Below are positions 33,340 through 43,184 of a DNA stretch of 64,000 nucleotides, one piece after another; position 1 is the first letter of the stretch; the number at the start of each line of letters is the position of its first letter. This DNA is from Ascaphus truei. Lineage: Eukaryota; Chordata; Amphibia; Anura; Ascaphidae. The notes under the pieces were generated by a model. The model did not search any database. It was not told where the DNA came from and saw only the letters and a program-made list of their open reading frames with translations. The stretch covers positions 35,691,623 to 35,755,622 of the forward strand of contig CM071568.1 in the NCBI GenBank assembly GCA_036426205.1, in the 5' to 3' direction. The position numbers and the translations under genes were made by a program.

Positions 33340-34173
33340 CTATACATATATCAAAGTCTCCGAGTGAAAGATCGGGGAGATGAGGAGTCGGGAATAATGG
33401 GGCAGGGGGGAAGGAGGGGGGTTGGGGGGGGAAACCATAAACGTGGTGGGGACGGTCCAGTGAGGTACGTGGAATAATGAAAAGGAATGTGGAGGTTTAT
33501 CGTGTGAGTTTTTGAAATTTGGATATCCAATAAAATGCTCCCAATCTATGTCTATATTTAGACCCTTGGGGATAAGTCGTAATCTATAGATCCAAAAGGT
33601 TTCACGTTGTCCCAGTTTAGTAGTTGATCTCCACCCCTCCAATGTGCCTCAACCTTCTCTATGCCCTTGTAGGTGAGACCCTCTGGGTTCCCTCCGTGGG
33701 TCCAATTGAAGTATCTGGAGACCTATGGGTCATAACCTGCTTGCGTATATTGCCACGTGTTCCAACAACGCGGACCCTCAAGGTTTGATGTACGCCCACG
33801 TATTGGAGGCCACAAGACAGCAAGCAGGATTACCACAATTCCGTCCGACATGTGATGAGGTGTTTGATTTTAAAATTTCCTCGTGGTGTGTGAGGTAAAC
33901 TCAGTCCTCTCTCTTCATGCCTGTTGCAGGCTTTGCATTAAAGCAGCAAAAAAACCTACTGGAGGTGGTAGCCAATGTTGGGCCTTTTGCTCTTTTTCCC
34001 CTGAATACACTAGGTGCTAGTTTGGATTTGATGTTGGGTGCTTTTTGAAACACCTTTGGCGCAGATGGAATGTGTTCTTTTAGAACAGGATCCATCTGTA
34101 CTATATGCCAAGTTTTTATATCTCTGATATTTTCCGGCATCTGTGCTATAGTTTTGTAATAAAGCTGAAGCAA
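33340..34173 (-). pseudogene. PLE-C left GIY-YIG endonuclease region
   Basis: 34173-33901 reads 'WHIVQMDPVLKEHIPSAPKV' and 'NIKSKLAPSVF', the linker that precedes PLE endonucleases. Around 33850 the GIY-YIG core is recognisable as 'CGLQYVG' with 'LRVRV'. 33642-33340 reads 'RETFWIYRLRLIPKGLNIDI', which carries the catalytic Glu and the usual C-terminal motif. Frameshifts separate the parts. Confidence 0.8.
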
Positions 34174-34430
34174 AATTTTTGTTTTAGTTAATTTTTGGAT
34201 TGTAAAAGCTGTTCTCTGGGGACTAGTTCTGTTTCTCCTAGTGCTGTCTCTATTATTTCTGGTTCATACCCTCTTTCTAGGAATTGTCTTTATTAAATCT
34301 GGGCCTGTTCTTTGTATATCTCTGGGTCTGTACAGTTTCTTTTAATCCTGCGTAGTTGACCATAAGGATGTTTTAAGCCACTTTGGATGGTGGCAACTTG
34401 GTGTTATAAATAATTGTTGGCATGGTAGGT

Positions 34431-34904
34431 TTAAAAACGTTTTCGTCTTAATACACACTGCTTTCCACAAAATTGTAAGGTTAAAAAATGTAAAGAGGTT
34501 TTGCTGTTCGGTGTTCGGAAGTGAACTCCAAATTCCACTGATTTGTGTTGATGTATTGTAATAAAAAGGTCTAGATCAATTTCATTTCCCCTCCATATGA
34601 GCAGCACATCATCGATATAAGCGATGCCAGAGACAAGATTTGCGCTGAACGGATGTCGGACCAGATATGACTGTCCTCCCAATCCAATGAAGATGTTCGC
34701 AAAACTGGGCGCAAACCTTGTCCCCATCGCAGTGCCGCACAACTGGAGGAAAAATCTCCATTAAACCAAAAGAGTTGTGGCGAAAATGAAGCCATGCTGT
34801 CCAAAAAAACTTACGCTGGTCGGCTGGAATAGTTTGGTCTTTTGAAAGTGCTCGTCTATGCTCCTTCCCCATCTGTATGATTATGCAGGTATATAAGATT
34901 TAAC
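34431..34904 (-). pseudogene. PLE-C left reverse transcriptase fragment
   Basis: Contains 'CGTAMGTRFAPSFANIFIG' (motif B region) and 'IAYIDDVLLIWRGNEIDLDL' (motif C with the catalytic DD). Two overlapping frames cover it, so a frameshift is present. These are PLE-class RT signatures, also seen in PLE-B and PLE-E. Confidence 0.85.
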
Positions 34905-35690
34905 ATCGCAGGTGACCAAAATATAGTCCTCCTGCCATTCACTATCTTTCAAGATGTTTAGAGACACTGTGTGCGATCAATCGAATACACAGTAACATTG
35001 GGTGCAACTAAGGTGGAGCTAAAGCTAGTGGTAAAACAGTAAGTATTGTTTGAGAAACGTGTGCTAGAGGGGGTATCTCACCACTAACGCACGGTAATTG
35101 GGTGCAGGGAGCCTTATACCCGATATGAAGGTCTTCCTGGGGGGTTCTAGGCATTAGAATTTAGGTGAAAGAAATAAAATACAGGGAATATGGGTTTATT
35201 CACGCTTCAAATAATTCCACTCTTTTTGATTCAAAAGCCCAGGACTTCACCCCCTCTAGATGTATCAAAGTTTTTTTATCTTTAAAGGTGGGGTCTGCGT
35301 TCAGTTTTTATATGTACAGGTCTCCTGTATCGGCCTGACTTTTTTAGATAATATTCAGTGTCCATCACCACCATCATCCTTATCGATGTTTGATCGGTGT
35401 GGCCTGTAATCGCTGTGCTTCAGGGCATCCTTTTCTTTTTACTGGATTGTCATGTTTCTCCTTTTTCTGTCCTGCAACCTTTTCTAGATCCTTAGTACCA
35501 ACTGTGGTAACCTCTAAATGGTGTCCCTTAATGTTGCTCGTAAAATTTAGACCTATCACGTAACCCAGTATGTATAAATTGTTCTCCAGCGCTGAGCTCC
35601 TAGTGGTTATGTATAACCCCTTGGCTCTCTCCCCTTGATTCTCTCGTTTGGGCGTCCGAACACAGCAAAACCTCTTACATTTTTTAGACT

Positions 35691-38470
35691 TACAATTTTT
35701 TGTGTGGAAAGCAGTGTGATAAGACGAAAACGTTTTTTAAACTACCGATGCCAACAATTATTTATTAAACACAAGTTGCCCACCAAAGTGGCTTAAAACA
35801 TCCTTCTGGTCAACTACGCAGATTTAAAGAAGAAACTGGTACAGACCCAGAGATATACAAAGAACAGGCCCAGATTTAAAAGACACATTCCTAGAAAGAT
35901 GGTATGAACCAGAAATAATAGAGACAGCACTAGAGAGACAGAACTAGTCCCCGAGAAACAGCTTTACAATCCAAAATTAAAACTAAGACAAAAATTTTGT
36001 TCAGCTTTTATTACAAACTATAGCACAGAGCCGGGAAATATCAGAGATTATAAAAAAACATTGGCATATAGTACAGATGGTCCTGTTCTAAAGAACCCAT
36101 TCCATCTGCGCCAAAGGTGATTTTCAAAGAGCACAAACAATCAAATCCAAACTAGCACCTAGTGTATTCAGGAGGGAAAAAGAGCAAAAGGCCCAACATT
36201 GGCTACCCCCTCCAGTAGGTTTTTTTGGCTGCTTTAATTGCAAAGCCTGCAAACAGGCTATGAAAGGAGAGAGGACTGAGTTTACCTCACACACCACGAG
36301 GAAAATTTTAAATCAAACACCTCATCACCGTCGGACGGAATATGTGGTATACCTGCTTGCGTGTCCGTGTGGCCTCCAATCGTGGGCCGTAATCAAGACC
36401 TTGAGGGTCCACGTGTGGAACACAGTGGCATATACGGCAAGCAGGTTTTACCCATAGTGTCTCCAGACACTTCAGTAGACCACGAGGGAACCCAGAGGGT
36501 CTCACCTACAAGGGATAGAGAAGGTTGAGGCACATTGGAGGGGTGGAGATCAACTCACTAAACTGGGACAACGTGAAACCTTTTGGATCTATTTGGATTT
36601 TATTGAGTATCCAAAAATGTTCAAGAAACGCTCAACGATAAAAAACCTCCACATTCCTTTTCATTATTCCACGTACCTCACTGGACGTCCCCACCAGTTT
36701 ATGGTTTCCCCCCCCCCCTAACCCCCCCCTTCCCTGCCCAGTCATTCCGACTCACTCATCTCCCCAGATCTTTCACTCGGAGGACTTTGATATTGTATAG
36801 TATCACCTTCACGGGACTGATTGCATGTTTGCTTTTCTTTATAGATCTGTTTCATCCCACAAAACATCTTTAAGGAGATGAGTCCATATTTTTAGTAACA
36901 TTTTTAGTAATTTTTACGCTTGGTAAAGGAAAATTTTCATTAGTAGTTTTTATTAGTATTTTTATTTATAGTAGTTAATTTAAAAATGATTTAAATTTCC
37001 CTGTATAAAATTGTTTTTGATTAAAAGTCCAAATTGTGTTTTAAAATCCGTTTTTTAAAAACATGCTATGTATAGACTGTATAGATCACCGTTACAAGAC
37101 ATGTATTACATCATCTTTTAGTGACAGAGTGGTAACACTTTTACACTATGCATGATTTCGTAATTAATTAATTATTTATATTAAATATTTTTAATATTTT
37201 TTATCTAGACTTAGCTTAGAGTTGCCTGTAATAGTAAAGGTCAGAGAGAAGGAGGGGACACTCTCTAGGACCAATTATAGTTTAATCATTGTGTATTATA
37301 AACACTAATAGCCTATACAGAAGTAATGGTAAAGTCTAAAATGAAGAAGACCCAATGAGGTGCACAAAAAATCCCCTAATTAATACAGGTTACGATATAT
37401 GTGTAGTGAAGCAGAACGTTATGCTGTCACACTGTAACATGATCAGTGAAGAACAGCTGATACCATTTCAGAAATCAACGTAATTAGGGGGTTTGGAGTA
37501 GAATGGCCGCCGCCGACAATAAAGAGGAACAGCGAGCCCAGACCATTGAATTACGGGTCCTGAGGAAGCCCAAAAGGCGAAACGCATAGCTCAAAAATAC
37601 CCCAACATTTGTGGTCCTACAAGCCACCGTCGGAGCAGGACACGCGGACGTGCAGCGCTACATCCGGACGCGGAGGCAGTTCAGCTGCAGCACCACAAGC
37701 CACTGCTCGATTTCCCAAGACTGGCTTTTTTACTTTTCCACAGAGTACACTCACGGACTGAGTAGTTAGCTGTGTTCTGTTGTTGTACTGTCAACAATAT
37801 AGACTTTAGCCTTGTATCTATCGGGCTCAGACCTTTTTGACCCAATTGGGGGGGTGAGGACCCACGTTTAGCACCAGTGGACTCTCCCAGCTGGGACCAT
37901 CGAAAAGCAGAAACTAAAAGATACCATTTCCAAGTGTGCATCACAATTGGCCGTGTGAGATATAACAATTATTTTATTTCTGCCTTTTAAACTGAGGTGT
38001 GGCCTTTTAACCTTCTGTTTTTAGAGCGTTTACTTCACATTAAGAAGCGGGATGCCCATAAAGACTAAGAGACCATCCCCTAGAGCGCACGCACACATGC
38101 CCGTGTGAGTGTTTTATTTATATTCTTGCTTCTAACATCCTGATATCTTCCTGATAAAATCACAGTTTGCTCATACATTTGTGGTGCATTTTTATTCCGA
38201 GAGGTGTGACGAACATCAAAGAAGTAGGAGAAAGAAATTTACAGACGCAAGGCGGCGGAAAGTATACCAGAAGACAGAAAGGAGACGCAAGAAGAAAGAA
38301 AGAGAAGAAGGAAAAGTGAGCCCAAAAGGATACCTTTTATTATGCGACGCATTCGCACAAGGCCGTGTGAGTGTTAAAATTTATTCTACACTCTCAAAAC
38401 CCTTGAGATTGACATAGAGCATTTTACAACCTTTTTAGGTTATTTATCAGATTTTCACCAGTGCTCCCCC
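35691..38470 (+). mobile_element. PLE-C, right copy (plus strand), 5'-truncated and inverted
   Basis: Inverted copy of 31.7-34.49 kb with visible point differences and small indels. It starts in the RT end, passes the endonuclease ('YVVYLLACPCGLQ' at about 36330-36370; 'LGQRETFWI'-like codons near 36570, frameshifted), and ends at 'ccccccttttttcttg' (38474-38489) just as the left copy does. Tail-out inverted pairs with one truncated member are a known PLE arrangement. Confidence 0.8.
37556..37592 (+). ncRNA. Hammerhead ribozyme motif (d), PLE-C right, canonical core
   Basis: Core CUGAGGA (37560-37566), extra A, stem II GCC (37568-37570) / GGC (37576-37578) with loop CAAAA, GAAA (37579-37582), and A at 37588 before the cleavage site. 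Stem I is GGUC against GCUC, with one mismatch and one wobble, so it is weaker than in the left copy. Stem II, by contrast, is better than in the left copy. Confidence 0.65.
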
Positions 38471-38990
38471 ATCCCCCCCTTTTTTCTTGTCTCATTTGTT
38501 GAAGGATCCTGGGTAGATCCTTTATTGGGGTTTTTTGAGTCACAGGTGGAAAAGAAGCAGAGGGACACCTTGCCTACTATCAAGGTTGTTATATCCCCTT
38601 TCACTATACCTACCATCTTCCTAGGTAGCGCCCGAGTTTTTGTTCTCCATCCACCCCTTGATCCATGCAGGTCTAACTGGGATGCAAATTCCATGTGGGT
38701 GTCCCGTGCGGTCTTCTGCCCAGATAGGAACATCCCACGGTAAGCCTCTGGTTTGATGGCATACCACTCGTGTAAAACGGACTTAACATTCTTATAGTAC
38801 TGATTGTCCAATCTCGAGATTCCCTGGAAGGACTTCAGGGCTCTCCCGGTCAGCAGGGGTGACAAGTGTAGGATCCAGTCCTTCTCCGGGAGATGGAATC
38901 ACACACTGGTCCTCAAAGACTTTCAGAAAGCCATCAATATTATCGGTGCCATCCTCAAATCTAGTGGCTTGTGTCGATTAAGCTAGGGTG
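38455..38990 (-). pseudogene. gypsy-2 gag, N-terminal half
   Basis: Minus strand: 'SPLLTGRALKSFQGISRLDN' and 'YYKNVKSVLHEWYAIKPEAY' followed by 'KTARDTHMEFASQLDLHGSR'. This is the SCAN-like capsid pattern of Gmr1-type and related vertebrate gypsy gag. Just upstream (38990-38900) 'DNIDGFLKVFEDQCVI' is the gag start in another frame. Gag forms the particle. The rest of gag is on the far side of PLE-C (31.0-31.5 kb). Confidence 0.75.
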
Positions 38991-39235
38991 AGGTTTCAAA
39001 GTTGCTCTGTCATGAATAGCAGAGCAACTGGCTTCGTTTTGAAGCTAGGAAAGTCTGCCCTGCAGAGATTAAGTCAGACGCGAGGTCCATGTTCTCATTT
39101 TAGAACGTAGCGGTCGCGGCTAGGAACTGAAGCCGAAAAGAGGACCAGGAAGCCCGGGTGTATATCTTTGTCAGGGTAAGCCTACCGAAGCATGCAACCT
39201 GCACTTAGTAGAGCCTAGACCCCCAGTAAGTGCTT
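38991..39235 (-). mobile_element. gypsy-2 leader
   Basis: Untranslated sequence upstream of gag. It is the inverted counterpart of 28560-28840 and ends at about 39235 where that similarity stops. No 5' LTR follows. Confidence 0.65.
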
Positions 39236-39701
39236 TTACCTGTATTATGTGTATTCATTGTGTTGTACGCGGGTTTACCCGAATAAACTGCACTTTGGCC
39301 GCTTTTATTTTAACACTTCTCGGTTATTTTCCGGTAACTTTTTCAGAATGGCACGCGCTTGACCGCGTTCATGCCACATTCATGCCGCATTCATGCCGGC
39401 CGTCACATACGCTTGATCTGTTTAATGATAATGGTTCGGATTTAATTTGGTGCAATTCTTCACGTATCCGCAAGGTGGCAAATATTCATGAATTGTAATG
39501 AATTCTAATGTGTACACTACTGTAATGTACATGTGCTTCAGTAACGTGTCGACTTGCAGGTGTTTAAAAAATACCACAGTGGTCCATTGTGAATTGACCT
39601 TGGTACTGAAGAAGTTACAATACTGTATCAATTTAGGCGTTTCATATTAAAAAATAACTGCACAGTGTCTGGTGTTCTACAGTATTGTTCAGAGTTCCGA
39701 G
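39236..39701 (+). promoter_or_regulatory. Upstream region of the forkhead gene
   Basis: Not similar to the neighbouring transposons. Contains a short palindrome 'gcgggtttacccg' at about 39269, three 'cattcatgcc' units at 39367-39398, and a weak TATA-like 'catattaaaaaata' about 55 bp before the ATG at 39702. The promoter is inferred from position only. Confidence 0.35.
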
Positions 39702-40178
39702 ATGAGTACACCGCCGCAGTACATGTTAAAAAAGCCTGACTTAACATACGCTTATTTAATATGGTCCGCAATTAATGCATCAGAGGATAAGATGGCCACA
39801 GTTGGTCAAATGTATCAATATTTTATCGAAAATTATGACTTTTACAAATTTTCACCAGATGCTCGTGTGTGGAAGCGTGCAATAAGGAAAAAGTTATGTA
39901 TCGATCCGTGTTTTTTTCGTATTGATCCCGCACCCGGAGTTAGAGGAGGGTATTGGTGTGTTGCGCCAGATTTTTCCAGTGTCTTTGATCCTGGAGACTT
40001 TAAAAGGCAAAAGGTCATGGTAAAACCAACTAAGAATTGTCAGTCCCAGGCAAGCAATGCGCCAGCGCCAGTACCGGCTTCCAATAACGGTCCGACCGTC
40101 AGTCAAAACCTGCTGACCGGCAACCCTTGCTGTCTGTCCCCGCCTGGATACCTGCAGCCTGAGCAGGATTTCACATAG
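39702..40178 (+). CDS. Divergent forkhead (winged-helix) protein, 158 aa to the first stop
   Basis: A forkhead DNA-binding domain fills residues 10-105: 'KPDLTYAYLIWSAINASEDK' is helix 1 onward, 'QMYQYFIENYDFYK' is helix 2, 'ARVWKRAIRKKLCIDPCFFR' is recognition helix 3, and 'GGYWCVAPDFSSVFDPGDFK' is strand 3 and wing 2. Spacing fits FOX proteins throughout. The recognition helix differs sharply: the near-invariant WQNSIRHNLS pattern is WKRAIRKKLC, losing the base-contacting Asn and His but keeping I-R. A proline/serine-rich tail follows. ATG 39702 has G at -3 and starts just ahead of the domain; the frame is open further up only through GTG. A TAG ends the frame at 40176, but it continues open after it. 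It is probably nuclear. I cannot name the FOX class. It may be a decayed gene, a retrogene or part of a mobile unit. Confidence 0.8.
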   Translation: MSTPPQYMLKKPDLTYAYLIWSAINASEDKMATVGQMYQYFIENYDFYKFSPDARVWKRAIRKKLCIDPCFFRIDPAPGVRGGYWCVAPDFSSVFDPGDFKRQKVMVKPTKNCQSQASNAPAPVPASNNGPTVSQNLLTGNPCCLSPPGYLQPEQDFT

Positions 40179-40340
40179 AGATACCAGCAAGCTTGCATGT
40201 ACCAAAACGATTTCCTGCTTCATGAGCTGTCAACTACAGGTGTAGCAGGCCCGCTGTCACCTGTCAACTACGTGTATAATCAAGAATACGGAACTGGTGA
40301 CAGTGGCTCGGCGCCAACCGATTGGCAACGTCTATGGTGA
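40179..40340 (+). pseudogene. In-frame continuation of the forkhead ORF after TAG, 53 codons
   Basis: After the TAG at 40176-40178 the same frame stays open to TGA at 40338. It has a protein-like composition rich in Tyr, Gln, Ser, Pro and Gly ('NYVYNQEYGTGDSGSAPTDW'), similar in style to the tail before it. It ends at a good splice donor, ATG|GTGAGT (40336/40337). Splicing to the acceptor tttttcctcag at 41116 would also give TGA at the joint. Either the TAG is a nonsense change in a longer protein, or the short form is native. Confidence 0.5.
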
Positions 40341-41116
40341 GTATTGCTGCCGTATTTTATTCTTTTTTTGAAATATCAATTTCAATGCACAGTCAAGCGA
40401 TTCTCTTGTAATCAATCGTTTTGCTTATGGTTATGTACTGCACCGACACAGTTTATTCTAACTTTTGCCCGTTATGAATGGGGCTTTTTTCGGCTGGCGC
40501 CAAAACGGGGCCGCGAGCGAGCCGCATCTACCCCTTCCCGCGCGTTTATTAAAAAATTCTCCCCTCCACTTTCCCGAACCCCTGGCTGCTCCCCCTGGCA
40601 GTGCGCAGCTTTGCGCTGCTTCCCCCTTACCCCTGCTGCCTCTGCAGGCTTCAGGGATGCCGGGGAACCTTGGAACGTGCGACCGGCGCCAGAGTGATGC
40701 GCGGCACGCACCAGGGAAATCCCCAAACGAGCCGCCGGCTGATCGCGACTTTCCCCACACCGCGGTTACGGCCGTCTTAGAATAAACAGTGTCGCCACTG
40801 TAATTCTATTATTTTAGTCACAATTCGTGAAAATGTAGTCCAGCAATATCATTGGCTAAGCAGCTTCTACATTAGATACTGAACAATTAGTGAACAGCTA
40901 GGCGCATGCGCCTACTGCATGTCTCATTGGGACCTTGTTGAAAAGCATATGTGTGTCATCACATCTAGGTGCATGCGTGTATGTGAACAAGAGATGACCC
41001 CCGAGAAAATTATTGTTGGGATTGACCGAGGGGACTGTGGGGACTGACTGGGAACTTCTTTAGGGGACTGACTAATTTGAACCAACCATTACAGTAATAC
41101 TTTTATTTTTCCTCAG
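40337..41116 (+). other. Putative intron of the forkhead transcript
   Basis: Begins GTGAGTATT and ends after a pyrimidine tract in CTCAG. It contains MITE A. Beyond it, 41117-41395 would be a 3' untranslated exon with AATAAA at 41376-41381. Inferred from splice-site sequence only. Confidence 0.4.
40438..40800. mobile_element. MITE A, CpG-rich, 363 bp
   Basis: Flanked by TA on both sides (40436-40437 and 40801-40802). Terminal inverted repeats are CTGCACCGACACAGTTTATT on the left and, reversed, CAGTGGCGACACTGTTTATT on the right, both continuing CTAA. TA target duplication and CA/CTG ends suggest a Tc1/mariner-type MITE. MITE B (57351-57715, 365 bp) has the same length and related ends. Frames on both strands in it are by-products of high GC. 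Confidence 0.75.
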
Positions 41117-41475
41117 AAAATAAACTTTGTCATCAGACGGAGAACGGCAAATGGAGGGATTTCGATGAATAATGTCGCTTTTTGTAACGATGCTTGCACA
41201 TTGCTGAATCTGATTTAAAAATCCACGTACCGGAGGCAACAATCTACCCAAGATTTGGCAGTGCCATTTTTTTGGATTAGGATAGAATAACTGTGAGCTT
41301 TATAGAAAACCTGAAACAGTTCAGTATGCTGTTTTTTCATACAGTATACAATACATTTTACATACTGTACTGTATAATAAACCCCAAAAATAAAAAGTAT
41401 GTATTTATTCTACATGTATTACAGTATCTGTATTCTATACCTGTACAGTATCTATTGTTGTAATAATATTTTGAT
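40815..41475. other. Forkhead 3' region with a block repeated elsewhere in the locus
   Basis: The stretch around 40905-40965 ('ggcgcatgcgcc', 'ctcattgggaccttgttga') recurs at 41476-41542 in the same orientation and at 44188-44243 inverted. The GCATGCGC palindrome resembles an NRF1 site. No coding frame. Confidence 0.55.
41376..41381 (+). terminator. Poly(A) signal for the forkhead transcript
   Basis: AATAAA, about 1 kb past the stop or 260 bp into the proposed second exon. Confidence 0.4.
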
Positions 41476-41542
41476 GTGATGCGCATGCCTAGAGTATACA
41501 GTACAGTACTGTACAGTATGCCTCATGGAACCTTGTTGAAAC
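41476..41542 (+). repeat. Inverted-pair arm, left (partner 44188-44243)
   Basis: 'gcgcatgcc', then 'cagtactgtacagtatgcct' and 'ggaaccttgttgaaacgc'. The reverse complement, with indels, is at 44188-44243 ('gcgtttcaacaatgttc', 'catactgtacagta', 'cgcatgcgcat'). The pair brackets the BEN-like gene. Confidence 0.6.
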
Positions 41543-41664
41543 GCAAAATTCTTGTGTTTATTACTGTACATTAATTAACCAACCATTACTTACTGTACAG
41601 AAACACTGTACTGTACTGTATTTTGTTATAAAAGGAGACACAATGAAACAATTTAGAAAAATCC

Positions 41665-42066
41665 ACATTATTTTTTATTGGAGTACAGTAAGTCAAAACA
41701 TTCACAGGTGTATGGTGTAAGTAAAGCCATTTATTAATACAATTTAAAACAATCTACATTATTTTTATTGGAGTACAGTAAGTCAAAACATTCACAGGTG
41801 TACAGTGTAAGTATAAACATGTATTTATTAATACAATTTAAAACAATCTACATTATTTTTATTGGAATACAGTAAGTCAAAACATTCACAGGTGTATGGT
41901 GTACTGTAAGTAAAAACTTTTATTTATTAATACAATTTAAAACAATCTACATTATTTGTCAAAACATTCACAGGTGTACAGTGTACGTAAAACATTTATT
42001 TATTAATACAATTTAAAACAATCTACATTATTTTTATTGGAGTACAGTACTGTAAGTCAAAAATGA
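41665..42066. repeat. Tandem repeat, about 90-bp unit, 4-5 copies
   Basis: Units contain 'attggagtacagtaagtcaa', 'aacattcacaggtgta' and 'atttattaatacaatttaaa'. One unit is internally deleted near 41955. On the minus strand most units carry CCAATAAAAA, so the array supplies a series of poly(A) signals just downstream of the BEN-like frame. Confidence 0.85.
42036..42041 (-). terminator. First poly(A) signal after the BEN-like gene
   Basis: AATAAA on the minus strand about 50 bp past the stop codon at 42088, within the last unit of the 90-bp array. Further copies follow at about 41.85, 41.76 and 41.68 kb. Confidence 0.5.
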
Positions 42067-42087
42067 ATCAACATTTGAACAGACCAA

Positions 42088-43181
42088 TCACGCATCGATT
42101 TCGATCTCCACCAGTCTGTCCTTCCGGGGATGATGCCTTGTATGCCGCAAAATGCCATTTATGGAGTCTCTCACGATTTTCATTAAATGATCTGTAATGG
42201 AATGATAACGCCGCAATTCCTCCACCATAGTCTTTCTTAAATTTTCAGGAAGAGCCTTTTTGACGCGGTTCCCTTTGTAGTTGACTTTGTAGGCCCACTG
42301 TAAGTACACCTCGTAGCTCACGTGGTGCTTGAAAATGTAAATGGCATGTTTATGGGCTATACCACCACTTGCAAACCTATACTTCTCCCTAAATGGCTGG
42401 GATAGGTTGTGCAAGATTATGTTGTGCAGCGTCTCAATGCAAGTGTGTGTGAGTGGGATTCTGGGAGCGGGTGTGCTTCTGGGAGTGGGTGTGCTTGTGG
42501 CAGCGGGTGAGGGTAGGTGGTCTGGGAGGATACTTTCCTCCTGTCTTAGTCGCCTTGTCTGTGTTGTCTCCTGGCATGGTTTTGATGGTGTTGTCATGTC
42601 ATCCTCGTCAATGGCATACATGAACACATATTCTTCTGATGGAGGGGGTGCACTTGGTGATGGAAGGTTGAAGGTCCAATCCATCCCATCCATGCCACCC
42701 TCCATGCCACCCTCCAGCTCCTGCAGCCGACATACAGGGCCAGGAACTCCAAGCAAATTATGTTCCCAGCTATATCAGTCTCTATCTTCTCCATCTGCTT
42801 ATCCATTTTCTCCATCCGTTGATCCATATTTAACATGGTCTCTAAAAGAAGATCTATCTTTACCAGCATACCAGAGTTCTCAGGAATATTGACACTTAAC
42901 CCATTCAGCATGCGGTCTAACAAGCTGGATGTTGTGCATGGGGTGCTTTGGATATCTGAGTGGATGGGTGATGGAGCAGGTGATATATGGGTTCCCTGGA
43001 GAGAAGCTGCAGTGTGGAGTGCAGGAGAAGGTATCCTGGGGGTTCCCTGGAGAGAAGCAGCAGCATGGGGTGCAGGAGAAGGTGCCCTGGGGGTTCCATG
43101 GAGAGAAAAATGACGGGCGGGGGGAGTGGGGGCATCATGTGTAAATTGTGTGAACTGTGTGTACAGTGTATCTATAGTCAT
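42088..43181 (-). CDS. Coiled-coil protein with BEN-like C-terminal domain, one frameshift
   Basis: Two overlapping minus-strand frames form one gene. Frame 1 starts at ATG 43181. It has a Pro/Ser/Ala-rich region with about 2.5 repeats of a 20-residue unit ('GTPRAPSPAPHAAASLQ'), then an amphipathic coiled coil ('DLLLETMLNMDQRMEKMDKQ'). Near 42760 the frame moves by one base. Frame 2 (to 42088) has an acidic/Thr-rich linker and a C-terminal domain 'VNYKGNRVKKALPENLRKTM' then 'DHLMKIVRDSINGILR', whose helix spacing and 'KKAL..NL' segment resemble BEN domains, DNA/chromatin-binding modules of animal and viral proteins. There is no intron signal at the shift, so either a decayed gene or a sequence error. 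Total about 360 residues if joined. It converges on the forkhead gene. The BEN assignment is by eye; a novel transposon-encoded helper protein is possible. Confidence 0.6.
42975..43107. repeat. 60-bp coding tandem repeat in the BEN-like gene
   Basis: 'ggttccctggagagaagc' with 'ggtgcaggagaaggt' repeats at 60-bp spacing, about 2.5 copies. It keeps the reading frame (20 residues each). Confidence 0.85.
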
Positions 43182-43184
43182 GAT

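Larger units (their letters stand above)
31704..35690 (-). mobile_element. PLE-C, left copy (minus strand)
   Basis: A longer Penelope-like copy read right to left. The 5' coding part is at about 35690-34900 (decayed), RT at 34.9-34.4 kb, endonuclease at 34.2-33.4 kb, then a 3' untranslated region and pseudo-LTR ending near 31704 with 'ttttttcttgg'. It includes hammerhead motif (c). From about 34490 outward it is matched by the inverted right copy. It sits inside gypsy-2 gag. Confidence 0.8.

Noticed and set aside
40465..40785. 100-aa frames on both strands near the forkhead gene
   Set aside because: Entirely within the CpG-rich MITE A.
42341..42892. 183-aa plus-strand frame
   Set aside because: Antisense to the BEN-like gene. 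Composition is Ser/Cys/Pro-rich with no domain, and the minus strand gives the coherent protein.
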